Assembly (NCBI RefSeq): GCF_022539665.2
Contig: NC_081333.1
Location: 8,554,971-8,618,970 of the forward strand
Direction of reading: 5' to 3'
Source of the DNA: Daphnia carinata
Lineage: Eukaryota > Arthropoda > Branchiopoda > Diplostraca > Daphniidae
DNA length: 64,000 bases
In this document: positions 25,441 through 37,045 of the stretch, piece by piece
Layout of the letters: the number at the start of each line of letters is the position of its first letter
Position numbering within the stretch: the first letter of the stretch is position 1
The notes under the pieces: generated by a model
Database searches by the model: none
Seen by the model: the letters and a program-made list of their open reading frames with translations, nothing else
What the model was told of the DNA's origin: nothing
Program-made: the position numbers and the translations under genes

Positions 25441-28400
25441 CTAAAGTATAGCCTTAATTAAGGCAATTTGCAACTCATTGCTAGTTCCATGGCGAGAAAA
25501 ACTCGATATGGGACGTTTGGGTGCAACATCCGGAAGCACTGTTCGCCCTTTTGTCGCCATAACTTTGTTTCGTCTAGCAGCTTGTTCACGCATCATTGTG
25601 ACGTAAGCAGCCGGATTCGCAGCCTAGTATTGTCGACGTTCTAACAGGATAAAATCACAATGGCCACCGCAAGGTGTTAGACTTTTCATTACCTGTAAAA
25701 TTCTCCAAGGATGAACCAATACAGGTGTCGTCTTAACAGTTTCCAGTGCGGAGCGGCGCGATTGCTCGTGGAGGAGGGTCTCTCGCAAGTGTTCGTAATC
25801 ACGTTTTAAGTTGCTCGACTGGTACAGTTTCTGCTCCAAAGCCTTCTTTTCTTGCCTAAACAAGATTTGGTCGATTAAGTGAATATTTAAACAGACCCAT
25901 TTGCAACCGTATTACTCTTTGTTCTCTAGTTCTACACGTAGCAAAGTCATGTCTACTTCAAGTCGTTTGGTAACCGCCATTTGTTCTTGCAGTTTCCGTC
26001 CCTGTTCTCTCGACTGACGTTTGGTTTCTTCCAGTTGGTCTCGTTGCACAGAGAATCGCTGTTCAACGTTTCCGTTGAAATTCTTTTCCTGCCAACGGGA
26101 ATAATTAGCAAACAGTGTCAATGTCTGTCTGAACTTTTCCTTTACTTACAGTTTGGATTTGAAGTGTTGCTTCTCGCAGATCACTGTTGACTTGTTGCAG
26201 CAACAATTGCAAAGTTTGTAATTGTTTTTCTTGTTGAATTGCGTGTGCCTTTGACTCGCTTTCCATTTTTTTGTGATCATCGACAGCCTTCTTCAGCGTG
26301 GTCAAATCCCTTTCGAGATGTTGTTTTACTAAAGCAAAAAGTACACATTCAGTCATAACATTAAGTGCATTAGAATTCATTAAACTATTACCCCGTTTTC
26401 CGTGCATAAGAACTGCCTCCTTAGTTGAAAGTTCTTCTTTAAGCTTCTCAACCATGAAACTTAAGGTCTTTATTCTTTTATTTTGTTCGTAATTTTCTTC
26501 CTGTTGAAATGAATGAAAAATGTTCCTATTTTCTTTTGTTCTTCTAAAAGCAAAACAGTTGCGCCACTTACTTTGATTTTGGCAAGTTCGTAATCAAGAG
26601 CTGATTTTACGTGAGAGTTACTCTCTTCAGCAGCATGTAGCTGTTGTATTCTTTTTTCAAGTGCTAAATTATTTTCTCTTAAGAGCGTATGTTCTTTTTC
26701 TTTAGTGATGGCATTATCTTGCGCATCTTGGAGCATCTTTTGCAAGGAATCATTTTCGGCTATTAACCTACCATTCAATAGAAATAACATTACCAAAAAC
26801 ATGGATAACAATTCAATTGTCAGCTTACCGGTTGTTTTCACTTTCGCGTTCAGACAATTTCAAGCGCAGTTTAGACAATTGGGAGTCGCCTTCTCGAATG
26901 ATCTGTTCCAGCCGTCGGATTGTTTCTTGTTGAGCTACCCATACTTCTCTTTGCTTCTCCCGAGAAACTATTCGATTGAATCAACAGTCGTTATCAAAGT
27001 GTCATATAATGAAAATAGCATTTCTTACTGAGATGTTCGTGCAACTGCACATGAAGTTGTCGATTTTCTCTCATGATTTTATCGCTGCCTTGTCGGTCTC
27101 CAGTGGCGGCAAAGCGTACTTCATATAGTTCTTTATCCAATTTATCAAGTTGCGTTTCTAGAAGCTCTCGTTCAGTGTCTGCTTTAGCACATTCTTTTTC
27201 GTAGTATTCGATCCTCGCGATCGCAGTTTTGTTGTATATTTCAAGGTTGCTAATCTCCTTCATGCGATCTTGGATTTGACTGTGGGTCAACTGCGAAACC
27301 AAACAGCTAATTAAATTGGGCTCAAAACATGTCGTTCACTAAGAGGGTGACATACCTTTAATTGGTCACTTAACTGAGCATTTTCTTCGTCCATTCCGGC
27401 CAAGATTTTCTTGGCCGATTCCAATTCATGAACTAACTGATCACACCGAACCGACAAAACCGAAGAAGTCTGAACTAGCTTTTGGTACTGTGCCTGCAAA
27501 TGGAAAAAAAATAATACATTTCAAATAGACCTTTCTACAAACGAAGTAGCAGTACCTCTAGATCGTCCTGGCTCGTTTTTAAAGATAAATTTTGTGCTTG
27601 ATATTGTTCCAGTTCCTGGCGAAGTTGGGCAATTTCCTCTTCTCTAAGATTTGATTCGTGGCGGACAGCATCGCGTTGTTGACGAACTACAGCACTCGCT
27701 TTCACTTCTGTTTCCAAATTTTCTCTTAAGGACTGCACACGTTGCCGTATTTTAATGCGACGTCCAGCTAAAATTGTTTCACCGAAGAACTGAAGCACTT
27801 ACCAATAATTCTTGTTGCAAATGAATCAGCCGTGAGTCTAGGCGTTTTTTATCCACAGTTGCGTCTTGGAGTTCAGTCTGCAGCAATACAAATTGCTGCG
27901 AGTATATTTGATTTTCTCCTCCAAGTTTTTCATTTTCGACAGTTAAATGCTTTTTCAGTGCAATCAGCTGTTGTAGTGTCAATCCTTCGTCACGTCGTAG
28001 CGCTTCTTCCTCCTCAACCAACTTTTGAAGTTTGCTGACTTCTGCTTCCAACTGGGCAATAGTTTGTTTCGACTGCTCTTCGCGCAGTTTAGATACCTCC
28101 AGTAAACGACGAGTTACTTCAATTTCCTAATTTCAAAATTGAGAGGATTGATAAAATGAAAACAATCAACAATTTTATACAAGCAATAAGTCCAATTCAA
28201 CTGCACCTTTGTCATAGCCTGCAGCGCCTCATCGTCTTCGTTGGACTCCATGTCGTTCGTATCGTCAATGTTTTTCCTCATGATGTCCACGGACGAGTTC
28301 AGATCCACTTGCTTCTTTCTCTGAAGCTCTTTGTGGTATGCTGACTTCACCTTCTGCATAACACGCGAGAATGTTTCCTGTATCCGGGCTGCGTCACTCA

Positions 28401-28600
28401 CCGTGTTGCCATCGGGATCCGCCCCAGGTTCACTCTCCCCCATCACCTGTAATCAGAAAGTTTAGTTCACACGCCAAAGTGCGACTAGTGACGCCAGAAA
28501 CGATCAATGTGTGAAGAGGGGAAAAATGTGATGGCATATTGACCTTTCCGGTGCCTTCAGACTGCGTTTCACCCTCGGGTTTTTCATGTTCCTCCGCCAT
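25441..28600 (-). CDS. CFAP58: Cilia- and flagella-associated protein 58-like coiled-coil protein
   Basis: Thirteen exons (28544-28600, 28207-28446, 27803-28126, 27556-27732, 27356-27493, 27029-27290, 26829-26967, 26572-26767, 26392-26500, 26150-26328, 25916-26088, 25693-25855, 25441-25623) join in phase to 779 aa; human CFAP58 is 872. Apart from an acidic N-terminus (MAEEHEKPEGETQSEG) it is almost entirely heptad coiled coil rich in E, Q, L and R. The segment KQTIAQLEAEVSKLQKLVEE matches the CFAP58 block that ends in KLVE, and VHPWRIL..ANPAAY matches the family motif VHRWRKLE..DPNAY near its C-terminus. CFAP58 works in axonemes and sperm flagella and is linked to intraflagellar transport. 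The start at 28600 is the first ATG in frame. The protein ends about 45 aa after that motif, so the family's last coiled coil is missing. Another ciliary coiled-coil family remains possible. Confidence 0.72.
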
Positions 28601-28904
28601 TCTTAACGACCTGCACTGAAATGTAAAAGCACTGTCAAGAGACAAAAAGTTAGTTCTTGTTGTTTTGTTGCTAGGAAACGGCCAACGGGATACCTAGGCG
28701 GTCACAAGTTTGACAGGAATAAAAAAGTTAGAATCGATTAGAGAACATTGTATATTCACTTTTTATAGCGGATTGAAATATATAATTCAATCCGCTTTTG
28801 ATATTAAATACAACTCGGGAAAATTCCCAATATCTAGAAAAATTTAACTAAAATTTAAGGGCATGATTAAGGTATAAGAGAATTTACAGGAGACGGATAT
28901 GAAA
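28601..28904 (-). other. CFAP58-like 5' flank / 3' flank of the secreted-protein gene
   Basis: A possible splice acceptor (TACATTTCAG, minus, near 28620) suggests a 5' UTR intron for the CFAP58-like gene. Around 28770-28800 lies a short inverted repeat (ATTGAAATATATAATTCAAT). No coding potential was seen. Confidence 0.4.
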
Positions 28905-30996
28905 TCAAAGTTCATGATGTTCATAATCTAGCCGCATTGACGGAAGAGGTCCGTTTAGAATCTGTTCACAGTTCTCTCGATACTTGGCCTGCCACATAAG
29001 CAAAAAGGTCACACAAAGTTATCGGGAGCATGAACTGTACGAAAGTAAATACCTCGCAATCTGTAGTGCCACCAAACGCCGCTTGGTACAGAGCATCGAA
29101 AGTTGGCATTCCCCTGTTGTTTGTTTTGCTCAAAGCCCAAACAACAACAGTACTGTAAGAACACACGTTTATCAGTAACAGTTTCAGATAGTCGTGTAAA
29201 AAAAAATATATTCTTTACCTCATTGCTCGGGTGAATCCTTGTTTAAGTTCTTCCACAGATTGCACAGAGTTTGATGGAACATTGCGTAAGCATAAAATCG
29301 TCCGTGCGCATTTAGGAAAACGAGACGCATATCGGAAATCAGTCCAGAGATCAGCTAGCGGATCAAATATTTTGCTTTTCATAGTGTTTTGTATAATCAT
29401 TGACAATTCATTTTCAGTTAGTTTATGGAAGTCCAAGCGCTCAGGTCCTGCGATGTGTAACAATGCTTTCAATTGTTTTTCCGTTTGCTTCAAGTATGGT
29501 CTCAAATTTAGTTTTGTGTTCAAATAATCTTCAGAGAGCCGTTCAACCAACAGAGAAAATGATTCGACGAAGTTCTTGTGATCGACAAGCGGATACTTGT
29601 GTTGAAACGCGAAAGCATTAAGATAAAGGAGTTTGTTCTGGATACTGTCAGGATCCAAGAAAGCTTGTAACCAATGGGCTAAGGAGGATGTAGCGCTATC
29701 AGAGAGCTGTTGGCGGATATCATCATTTATCAGTAAATCCAGTGTAGTCTCAACATCCAAACCAGTAGTTTTACGTAGGATGGCATTGATTTCATTCCAG
29801 CTTTTGGCTTCACTCAATTTGGAAAGGCCGTTGTAATAATCCAATAAGACGACAGAATCCATGTTGAGGAAGTTGGCTACAAGACGAATGAGCATTTCCG
29901 CAATGGGGTTGGAAGATTTGCTTCTACGGCTAGCCGGAGCCTCTAAACCTTGACCCATGAGTGCCGAGCCCATTTGAAGAAGCTGGCCCATATCCATGCC
30001 CGAGTTACCCAATAATGACGGAACAGATTGCAGAGGATTGTCTCGACCTGCGTTACCACCACCGAAAAGAGATGCCAATTGCAAAAGCGAGCCCAAATCA
30101 GGGCTGCTGTTTCCGCTTTTTTTCTTTCCGGAATTGTCCATATTCTTCATGTAAGCAGAGGCCATGTTGGCAACGATGTCCAGAGTGGGGTTGCTGTCAT
30201 CCTGGCCCAATAGTTTCTTTCCCATACCAACCAAGACGTCAAGAGGATCTTCTTGGTTTACCTTCTTGTAAGGTTTCTTGTTGGTTTCCTTTCTTTTTTC
30301 TTGCGATGCCGCAGGCTTTGAGGCTGTTTTGTAAGATGTTGAATCCTGTTTTGGTGGCTGAAGCTTCATTGCTGGTTGATCAAGTTTCTCCTCAGCCACT
30401 TGAAATAGATAATCCACATCGTTTTTCGCTATTTGTTCCTGGTTAACGTATGGTGTTTCATTCGACTCCGAATTACCTGACGAACGATGGGCGGACGATT
30501 CACTGTTTCTCCTCCCCAAAGGTCCTTCTGGTAAGTGTACGTGAGGTGTTGAGGGACCTTTTTCATGTTTCTCGTTGCATTTCAAGTTGTTCTGGAACTG
30601 CTTTGCTTTCTCGTCTGACCCATCTACCGGAAGGGCGTTGTCGTCAAAAATCAAGTTGTCTAGTTCTTCTTTCCATGAATCAAGCAGACCCTCTTCTTTG
30701 ATTGCCTTCAAAATGGATCTTCGCTTTTCTAACTCTGTATGGTTCTCATTTATGTCGCTTACCACTTGGCTAGCAACTTTCTGCAACTCGGCGGGTGGAA
30801 TGTTTTTGAGGAGCGCTTGTAACTTTACCATTTCCGAACCCGAAAAGAGAGAACCGATGGCATCAGCTGCTTTGCCTTGCGAGTCCCAGCCATGGATTTC
30901 CGCTTCATGAGCTAGAACGAACGGGGCTGTCACGCATATTACAGCCAGGAAGTACAAGAAACTCACAGGTGCAAGCCGGGTTTCTATGCGACACAT
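28905..30996 (-). CDS. Uncharacterised secreted protein with Leu/Met/Gly-rich centre
   Basis: Three coding exons (29219-30996, 29053-29152, 28905-28988) give 653 aa in phase. I do not recognise the family. The N-terminus has a clear signal peptide (RLAPVSFLYFLAVICVTAPF, ending near VLAHEAEIHG). Next come a charged, mostly helical region, a low-complexity Lys/Pro/Ser stretch (about residues 150-260), and a centre rich in Leu, Gly, Met and Ser (DLGSLLQLASLFGGGNAG; MGQLLQMGSALMGQGLE). The C-terminal 250 aa look like a folded helical domain, with Cys pairs at FPKCARTILC and near the end (TTDCE, YRENC) that could form disulfides. No transmembrane segment follows the signal peptide, so it is probably secreted. 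The ATG at 30996 is the first in frame with the signal peptide, 21 nt after a splice acceptor at 31018, so the 5' UTR is spliced. Confidence 0.75.
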
Positions 30997-31300
30997 GTTG
31001 GCGTCCCAAAATTTTACCTGAAAAACAAGATTTTCAGCATAACAATACAGAATTTTAAAAAGCAGTTCCTAGGTTTTTTTTAGAGATTTTGGAGCAAAAA
31101 GGTCTTTTTTAATATCCAAGAACAACCTAAGGAATTACTGTGATCGCCAATAATATTTTATGTTACTTATGATGCACAACATGATGTATTAGGTGAACTG
31201 GTGGACACCCTTGCATCACTATTCGAGAGAAACAGTGCTGAGACTCGAACAGAAATTAAAAGTGCTAATGAAATTAATAGGTTTTTGAAAAATTACATAC

Positions 31301-31457
31301 CAACTTTTACAAGATGATGAACTTCTATGGGGATTTTACTAGAGGGAGATAAGAGATGTTTCTTCAAATTGCACTCCTAACAGTCTTGCCCAAATTTGAA
31401 ATCCCTGTAACATGTGAATGGCCCTGAGTTGTTCCAAACTGCACTTTTTAGCTGTAC
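31301..31457 (-). other. Probable noncoding leader exon of the secreted-protein gene
   Basis: A consensus acceptor (TTTTGCAG at 31458) and donor (GTATGT at 31295-31300) frame this segment. A second possible acceptor at 31405 would shorten it to 31301-31404. The next downstream acceptor is 31018, next to the ATG exon. A further upstream leader exon may end at 31557 (CACG/GTAAGC). The exact leader structure needs RNA evidence. Confidence 0.4.
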
Positions 31458-31557
31458 CTGCAAAACAATACGTGCAAGCCACGTATGGTTAGACAAGCTG
31501 AAGTTGTGACGTGCAGTTGTATTCTGACCATAATGACCAACGATCACATTGCTTACC

Positions 31558-32641
31558 GTGATTTTTGCTGATGCAATTCGGCCACCACTAGTCAATACCG
31601 GCTTCTCTCGACGACTAGGAAATAACAACTACGAACTGTCAAGGAAAATAACAGACAACTTTCAGTGTCAAGGTCAGCTTTTTAAGTTTTCCCCTCAGTC
31701 CTCGCCGCAGGGTCTGAAAGGAAGTTTACGTGCCATTGAACCCGGCCAAGCTGTGCTGGGCATTTTCGTTTTTTTTATACCTTACTGTTTTTCTGTTTTT
31801 CTGTTTTTCTTTCTTCTTGCCAAGGATCCGGAGCACGATGTGGAACATATAACTTTTCTTCTCGTCTTCTTTTTTAAATCTAAGTACGTACATCTGAGAT
31901 TACAGTTACAATTAAAGCAAATGAAACATCGCCTGTGCGCCCAATAGCTCAACCTTAAAGATACTGGTTCCTATTTACTTAATTATGTGCCAGTATATAT
32001 ACCTCTGTGTTTTTTTTATTACACAAAAGTTTATTTCATTTTCTTGCGTTTTTCGTAAGCGCATCACAATTGTATCAGGAATTTCGAATTTCTGTGATAG
32101 CGAACGTAATCTCAAGCATAATGTTCTTCCTTTACCCTTTTTCTCATCTATTTTTTCCTGTGTTTCAAAACACAGTCCAACATGAGAACAGTTCCCTACA
32201 ATTCAACCGGAAATCCGTTGGAACGTAGGGCAACAGCCTCCGTACTCCATCGGAGTGGTGGATCGGTTCTAATAGAAACTTCTACAATGAAAAAAATTTC
32301 CCTAATTATTTATTTGTGCATTGTACAAGTTGTACAACAGGAAATTCAGTCTAAATATTGCTGGAGTTCTATGCAAGATGCGGCACAACAACAGGTAGCA
32401 AATTGTATAATAGCATAGAATGCACAATTGACTGCGCTGCCTTTAATCGAGTACTACACCCGTCTCCCCTACCAACGTACATTTTGTGCACCAACATAAA
32501 TCTATTCTAGAGTTATTTATTATAGTAAAGTTAAAGCTCAATCACTATATTAATTCCAGTTCGAGGAATTGGCTTGTGAATAATAATTTGCGACATTTCA
32601 ACGACTGACAGTGTTATCTAAACCCAACACATACAAATACT
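31558..32641. other. Intergenic: leader/promoter of secreted gene, 3' flank of cyclase A
   Basis: The right part follows the stop codon of cyclase A. Short open frames on the plus strand have no splice support or recognisable product. I see no repeat of note. Confidence 0.4.
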
Positions 32642-35484
32642 TTAGTTAGCGGATGGTTGATGCTCAAGCAGCCAATGAGTTTGCATTTCTCCTTTGCCCT
32701 ATTCATTGCAAACCAAGATAAGTTTGAATCACCATACATCGTATACTAATAGTTGTAAGGCTTACCTTAACCGCAACTAGACCTCGTTTTTGGCAGACAA
32801 ATCCGGAAAACGATTGTAGGAGGCCATGAGAAGTTGACGACATTTGAATTTTCCCTGACTGCAACAATAAGGAAGAATTATCTGTTATGTGTGGGTAGAT
32901 TTGATTGAAAACATGGTAAATCATATACTTCACTAGACGATTGCATTCTTGATGCGGTGTTGATAGTGTCTCCGAAAAAGCAATACCTCGGCATCTTCGA
33001 TCCGACTACGCCGCCGACAGCCGAGCCAGAATGAAAACCTATACCATGTAACATAATAGGATTGAGCTATAAATTCTCTTTTTGTTAATTTATCATTTTA
33101 AGATAAAATTTTGGTAAAACCTGTTCGAATTCGAACGTCCATTCCGGCATTGGTCGCAAGTTCTTCAATTTCGTCTCGGAAACTTAGGGCAACTGTGACG
33201 ATGAATACGATAAAAAAATTAATGAAAAAATTCTACTTCAAAACTGTAAAAACCTTTTACCTAGTGCAATATCTCTGACATGTGAATCATTTTTTTCTGG
33301 CGCACCTCCAACGACCATGTAAACTTTTCCAACTGTCTCTACCTAATAATTCGTGTAAAACGATGGTATTATTACTTAGAGAAAAAACGCGGATCAAAAC
33401 AGTTAACCCACTTTGTAAACACTGTGTCGATCGATGACATTATCCAATTGAGAAAAAACTGCATTCATACATTTAACCATTTCCATAGCATTATCCGCGT
33501 TAATAACGAAGTTGGTAAGCTCCACAAAGAGCACTGTTATACTCTCAAAATTCTAAACAAAAGTGTAATGATCATACTAAAATATCACAATTTCTCAAGA
33601 CTACCTGGCACGTATCAACTGGATGTGTCCCTCTTCGTAAATTGTCTGCGACTGACTTTGGGATCATGGAAAACAGTAGCTGATCACCCCGCTCCGTCCA
33701 TTCAGCAAGCAACTGATGAGTTTTTTCCAACTCCATCGATCGTTCTTCTGCTCGCTCATACAGGTCTTCTAGACGGGAATTATGTTGCAAACCTCCCATG
33801 ACCATCTCACGACTGTTCCCGTGCATACTCAGGTCATCGATTTTAAGCCCAAGTTCATCGAGATCAGTTAGATTATTAACTATAGGGTTGCAAAGAAACA
33901 TCACAGCTTCCCTATACCAATAAGAAAATGATACACGAATTATACGTAGATAGGTAGCACAAGTTATTACGTACCAATCTTCGAGGTAGCGGAAATGCCC
34001 TTGCAGAAATAACCGACGAGTTTGGTCATCATTATTCCTCAGCGACGTGTACGCAGGATTGCAGATTCCTTCGTCTTCTCGTTGGTTAATCAGCATCTCG
34101 AGTTCACACATAACTTTTTGCAAGCTAAGCACCTATGACGTGATGACAGAAAATTATTGCCACGAACTGTTGTTTCGTGATAAAAAATCATTACATTGTC
34201 CCAAGTTAGGTTAACTTTCGGACGGCGCATTTTTGCTATTCCTGGAAGATCCTGGCCAAATAATGCTTTATCTGGGAACATGATTTTCAATTGTTTTCCT
34301 GTGCTTATGATCTTAAGATCGGAGCGGAAGATCAACCCAAAAGGGAATAGCTGCAGTAATGTATTGCTTGACAGTTGGGTTGCAGCCATCATTTTGCGTT
34401 CAAGTCCAAGATTGCTACCATTCATGTACTTCTGACTAGCCAAGTAGTCTCGATTGTTAAAGTTCAATCGAAACCTGTACTGGTTGTATTCATCTTCTCC
34501 AGAAGGCTCGCTTGGTAATTCGTGTACAGTGAGTTGAATTCCGAAGTAGTCTTCAGCAATTTGAAGTAGCAATCCTGTTACAAAGAAACACGCAATCGCA
34601 TTCTTGTATGTAAGACGCTTGAATCACGCGATATCTATGAATACCTCGAAGGTAAGGACAGAGTCCATTGCGTGGGGTTCTGTAATGTAATAAAACGCCA
34701 TCCAGATCTTCGTGTGAGATGTACATGCTGGGTGAAACCATTTTCGGAAACATGTATCTCATTTGCAAATGGATATTGTCAATGCCGGTCAAGAAATCGC
34801 AAAAGTATCGACCACAAACCTAACCACAATAGAAAATAATCACTCGGTTTCAAAGATTTATGTCAGTTCGAACAAAAAAAGGGAGGGGAAGAAGATATAT
34901 AAATACCTTAATCATTTTTTCATAACCGTACTTGTCAAAGGAGCGGATGAAACATCGTCCAAAATAATTGAGGAAATCCAATTGCGTTAATCCATTGCCG
35001 ACCACTTCAACAGCTGCATTAGCTAATTGCATCACCAAATCCTTTTAAAGAACGACCATGTTAAAAATATCTAACTATTGCGTACTATACGAAAGAAATG
35101 CTACTTACATCCGGATAAATGTGATGCGTACAAAAAACGGTGCGTTTGCCATACTTCGTTCGTTCTAGAAGAGCATCCCATAGTTCATCACCATATTCAA
35201 CCTTTCAAACATGAATGCGATACGATCACCTTTTTCAGCTACTAATTAATCGTCGAATCGTATAATGCCAAACATGCATAGGGATTTACGTATTGCACAC
35301 AAGTTTAAAATACTGAAGAAGTGCTACAAAACAAGGTGGATAAGAAAAGAAACGCTTTGAAATCCATGCAAGAGTAGGAATCATAATTTAAACCAGTAAT
35401 ATCATTTAGGCAATGCATTCATTTGTAAGATGATATTTTTACCTGAAAGATGTTTTGAATAGTTTCAAATATCATGCCGTACAT
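32642..35484 (-). CDS. Gyc89D-like: Atypical soluble guanylate cyclase, Gyc-89D-like, copy A
   Basis: Thirteen exons (35443-35484, 35109-35201, 34907-35041, 34645-34819, 34195-34574, 33975-34132, 33605-33911, 33412-33552, 33261-33342, 33121-33192, 32929-33038, 32766-32858, 32642-32698) give 614 aa, all in phase. Order: H-NOX haem domain (1-190) with proximal His at H107 (GIDNIHLQM) and haem-propionate motif Y136-x-T-x-R140; HNOBA/PAS-like region; signalling helix [12 protein letters not shown] ending in LLFSMIP; class III cyclase domain (about 431-600). The two metal aspartates are replaced: FVEL (E441) and VGKVYM (K483). Base-site VYKVETVG and PRYCFFG and transition-state NTASR are kept. Family knowledge: insect Gyc-89Da/Db bind O2 via haem and need Gyc-88E for activity. 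Intron layout differs from the other copies: one intron splits a Trp codon (EDW/EAV) and two shared introns are absent. Confidence 0.9.
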
Positions 35485-35634
35485 GTTGAAAATCTTTCAA
35501 AACTGTTGACACGAGGAATGGCCGAAGTTTCCGATGAACTTGAAGAAGTCAAAATGCAAGATGACGGCTCGTTACTACGTAATTGGCAGGAGATAAATGA
35601 AAAAGTTAAGTGCCTTCTTCCTTGACAGAGGGCC

Positions 35635-35646
35635 CAGTTTTATACG
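35635..35646 (-). promoter_or_regulatory. TATA box of cyclase copy A
   Basis: GTATAAAACTGG on the minus strand, about 150 nt upstream of the ATG. A start site 25-30 nt downstream would give a 5' UTR of roughly 125 nt with no intron needed. Confidence 0.5.
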
Positions 35647-35649
35647 CAG

Positions 35650-37045
35650 GAGGTTTTTATGCATGAGAGATGCTGGCACGCAACTTCACAGCGCCATGCG
35701 CAAGATAAAACTTTTTCCAAATGAAAGTAGTTCCGCCCCCTTCGACATTTTAACGTTGAAAAGTTACATAACCTCTCGTTTAGCTCGTAATGGCTACAGA
35801 TAATGTAAATACATTTTCCCGTTTTCAAAATCAGGCAATGATGACTTGGTCTGATGTATGTAACATCAATCCTAGAAATATTTTAGGAACGCACAACTAA
35901 CGGACTACAAAAAAGACAACTTTAAAAAGTTCAAGGAAAATCAAATGACATAAAGCAGTACGAAGAAGCTTTACTTACGTAAGGACATACTCGAATCGTT
36001 GTTACATATTCCACTAAAAGTCTGCATGTGCAGGGGATGTAGCGTGTGGCTATACTCTGCAACCCCTAGTGAAAGGCCACTTCAGTGAATAACATGGAAC
36101 ACAAGATGACTCTTACTTTTCCCAGTAACGCACAAGAAACTGAATTTCACTGTTGGCACTTATAGTCACGGCAACTATCGTTGGCAACCAATGAATTATC
36201 TTGTGGTCGTATATGGGAAACGAATAAAAATGTTTTTTTTTTTCGGTGAACTCATTTAATGTAAAGTTGTGGGCGTAGACTTTGTTAAAGACGAGTATAA
36301 ATTTTATCCCCCTAGAGAACTTTTGGAAAGGGAGTCAAGGCGATTAGTCTCAGGCAAAATAGAAATTCCATTCGTGAAAGTCGATAGAAATCCACGCCGT
36401 TTCACGACCACCGACTCATCACCACAATTTACTCAAAACAAATCAGTATCGTAGGCACTAACCAATTTAAAAAAAAAGGCTAAATACCTGTATACAAGGC
36501 CAGTCTAGCATTTCACTAACGCTCTTACAACGTTCTTGTGCGGGATCGGAATAAAAGGTTGAAACCAACGTCAAAGAAAGCTATAATTTTCCTGGAACAT
36601 CATTTCGATGTCAACGTTTCCTATTTCACATCCTCGTTTTGCGTGGTTAGAAATAGTCATTCGCTCTTGAAAGAATTACCAGTATCTTGTTTCCAAGTAA
36701 GATGAATGAGCAGGGAATTGATCGTCGAGTCATTTTTTATAACGCAAATACATCAATGTTAACACCCCTTTTCCTGAAGTTCATAATAGACAACAAGTAA
36801 CAACCAAACGTTACGCTAGATGAATAATTCTAAGAGGAAAAATCGGGATAGTGCGTGCCCAAACGAAAGAGACATAATGAGTAAGAAATTTCTGGCAATT
36901 TAGGATCGACAATGGAAAGAAAAGTGTGGGAATGAATTTCAAATCGTTACGTGTTTTCTTACCCAGCCTCGTTTACGGAAATTTTCTTTCTTTTTCATCC
37001 GGAATTGTCACATGTTGCGTAAAATGGTAAATAGGGAGCTCCAAA
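35650..37045. other. Intergenic spacer between cyclases A and B
   Basis: About 1.4 kb without a supported gene. A 61-codon plus-strand open frame (36269-36454) has no ATG start and no splice support. Confidence 0.4.

Noticed and set aside
27768-27802. 35-nt intron in the CFAP58-like gene
   Set aside because: Too short and puts the next exon out of frame with an early stop; the 70-nt intron restores the coiled coil.
36269-36454. 61-codon plus-strand frame between cyclases A and B
   Set aside because: It has no ATG start, no flanking splice sites and no known motif.
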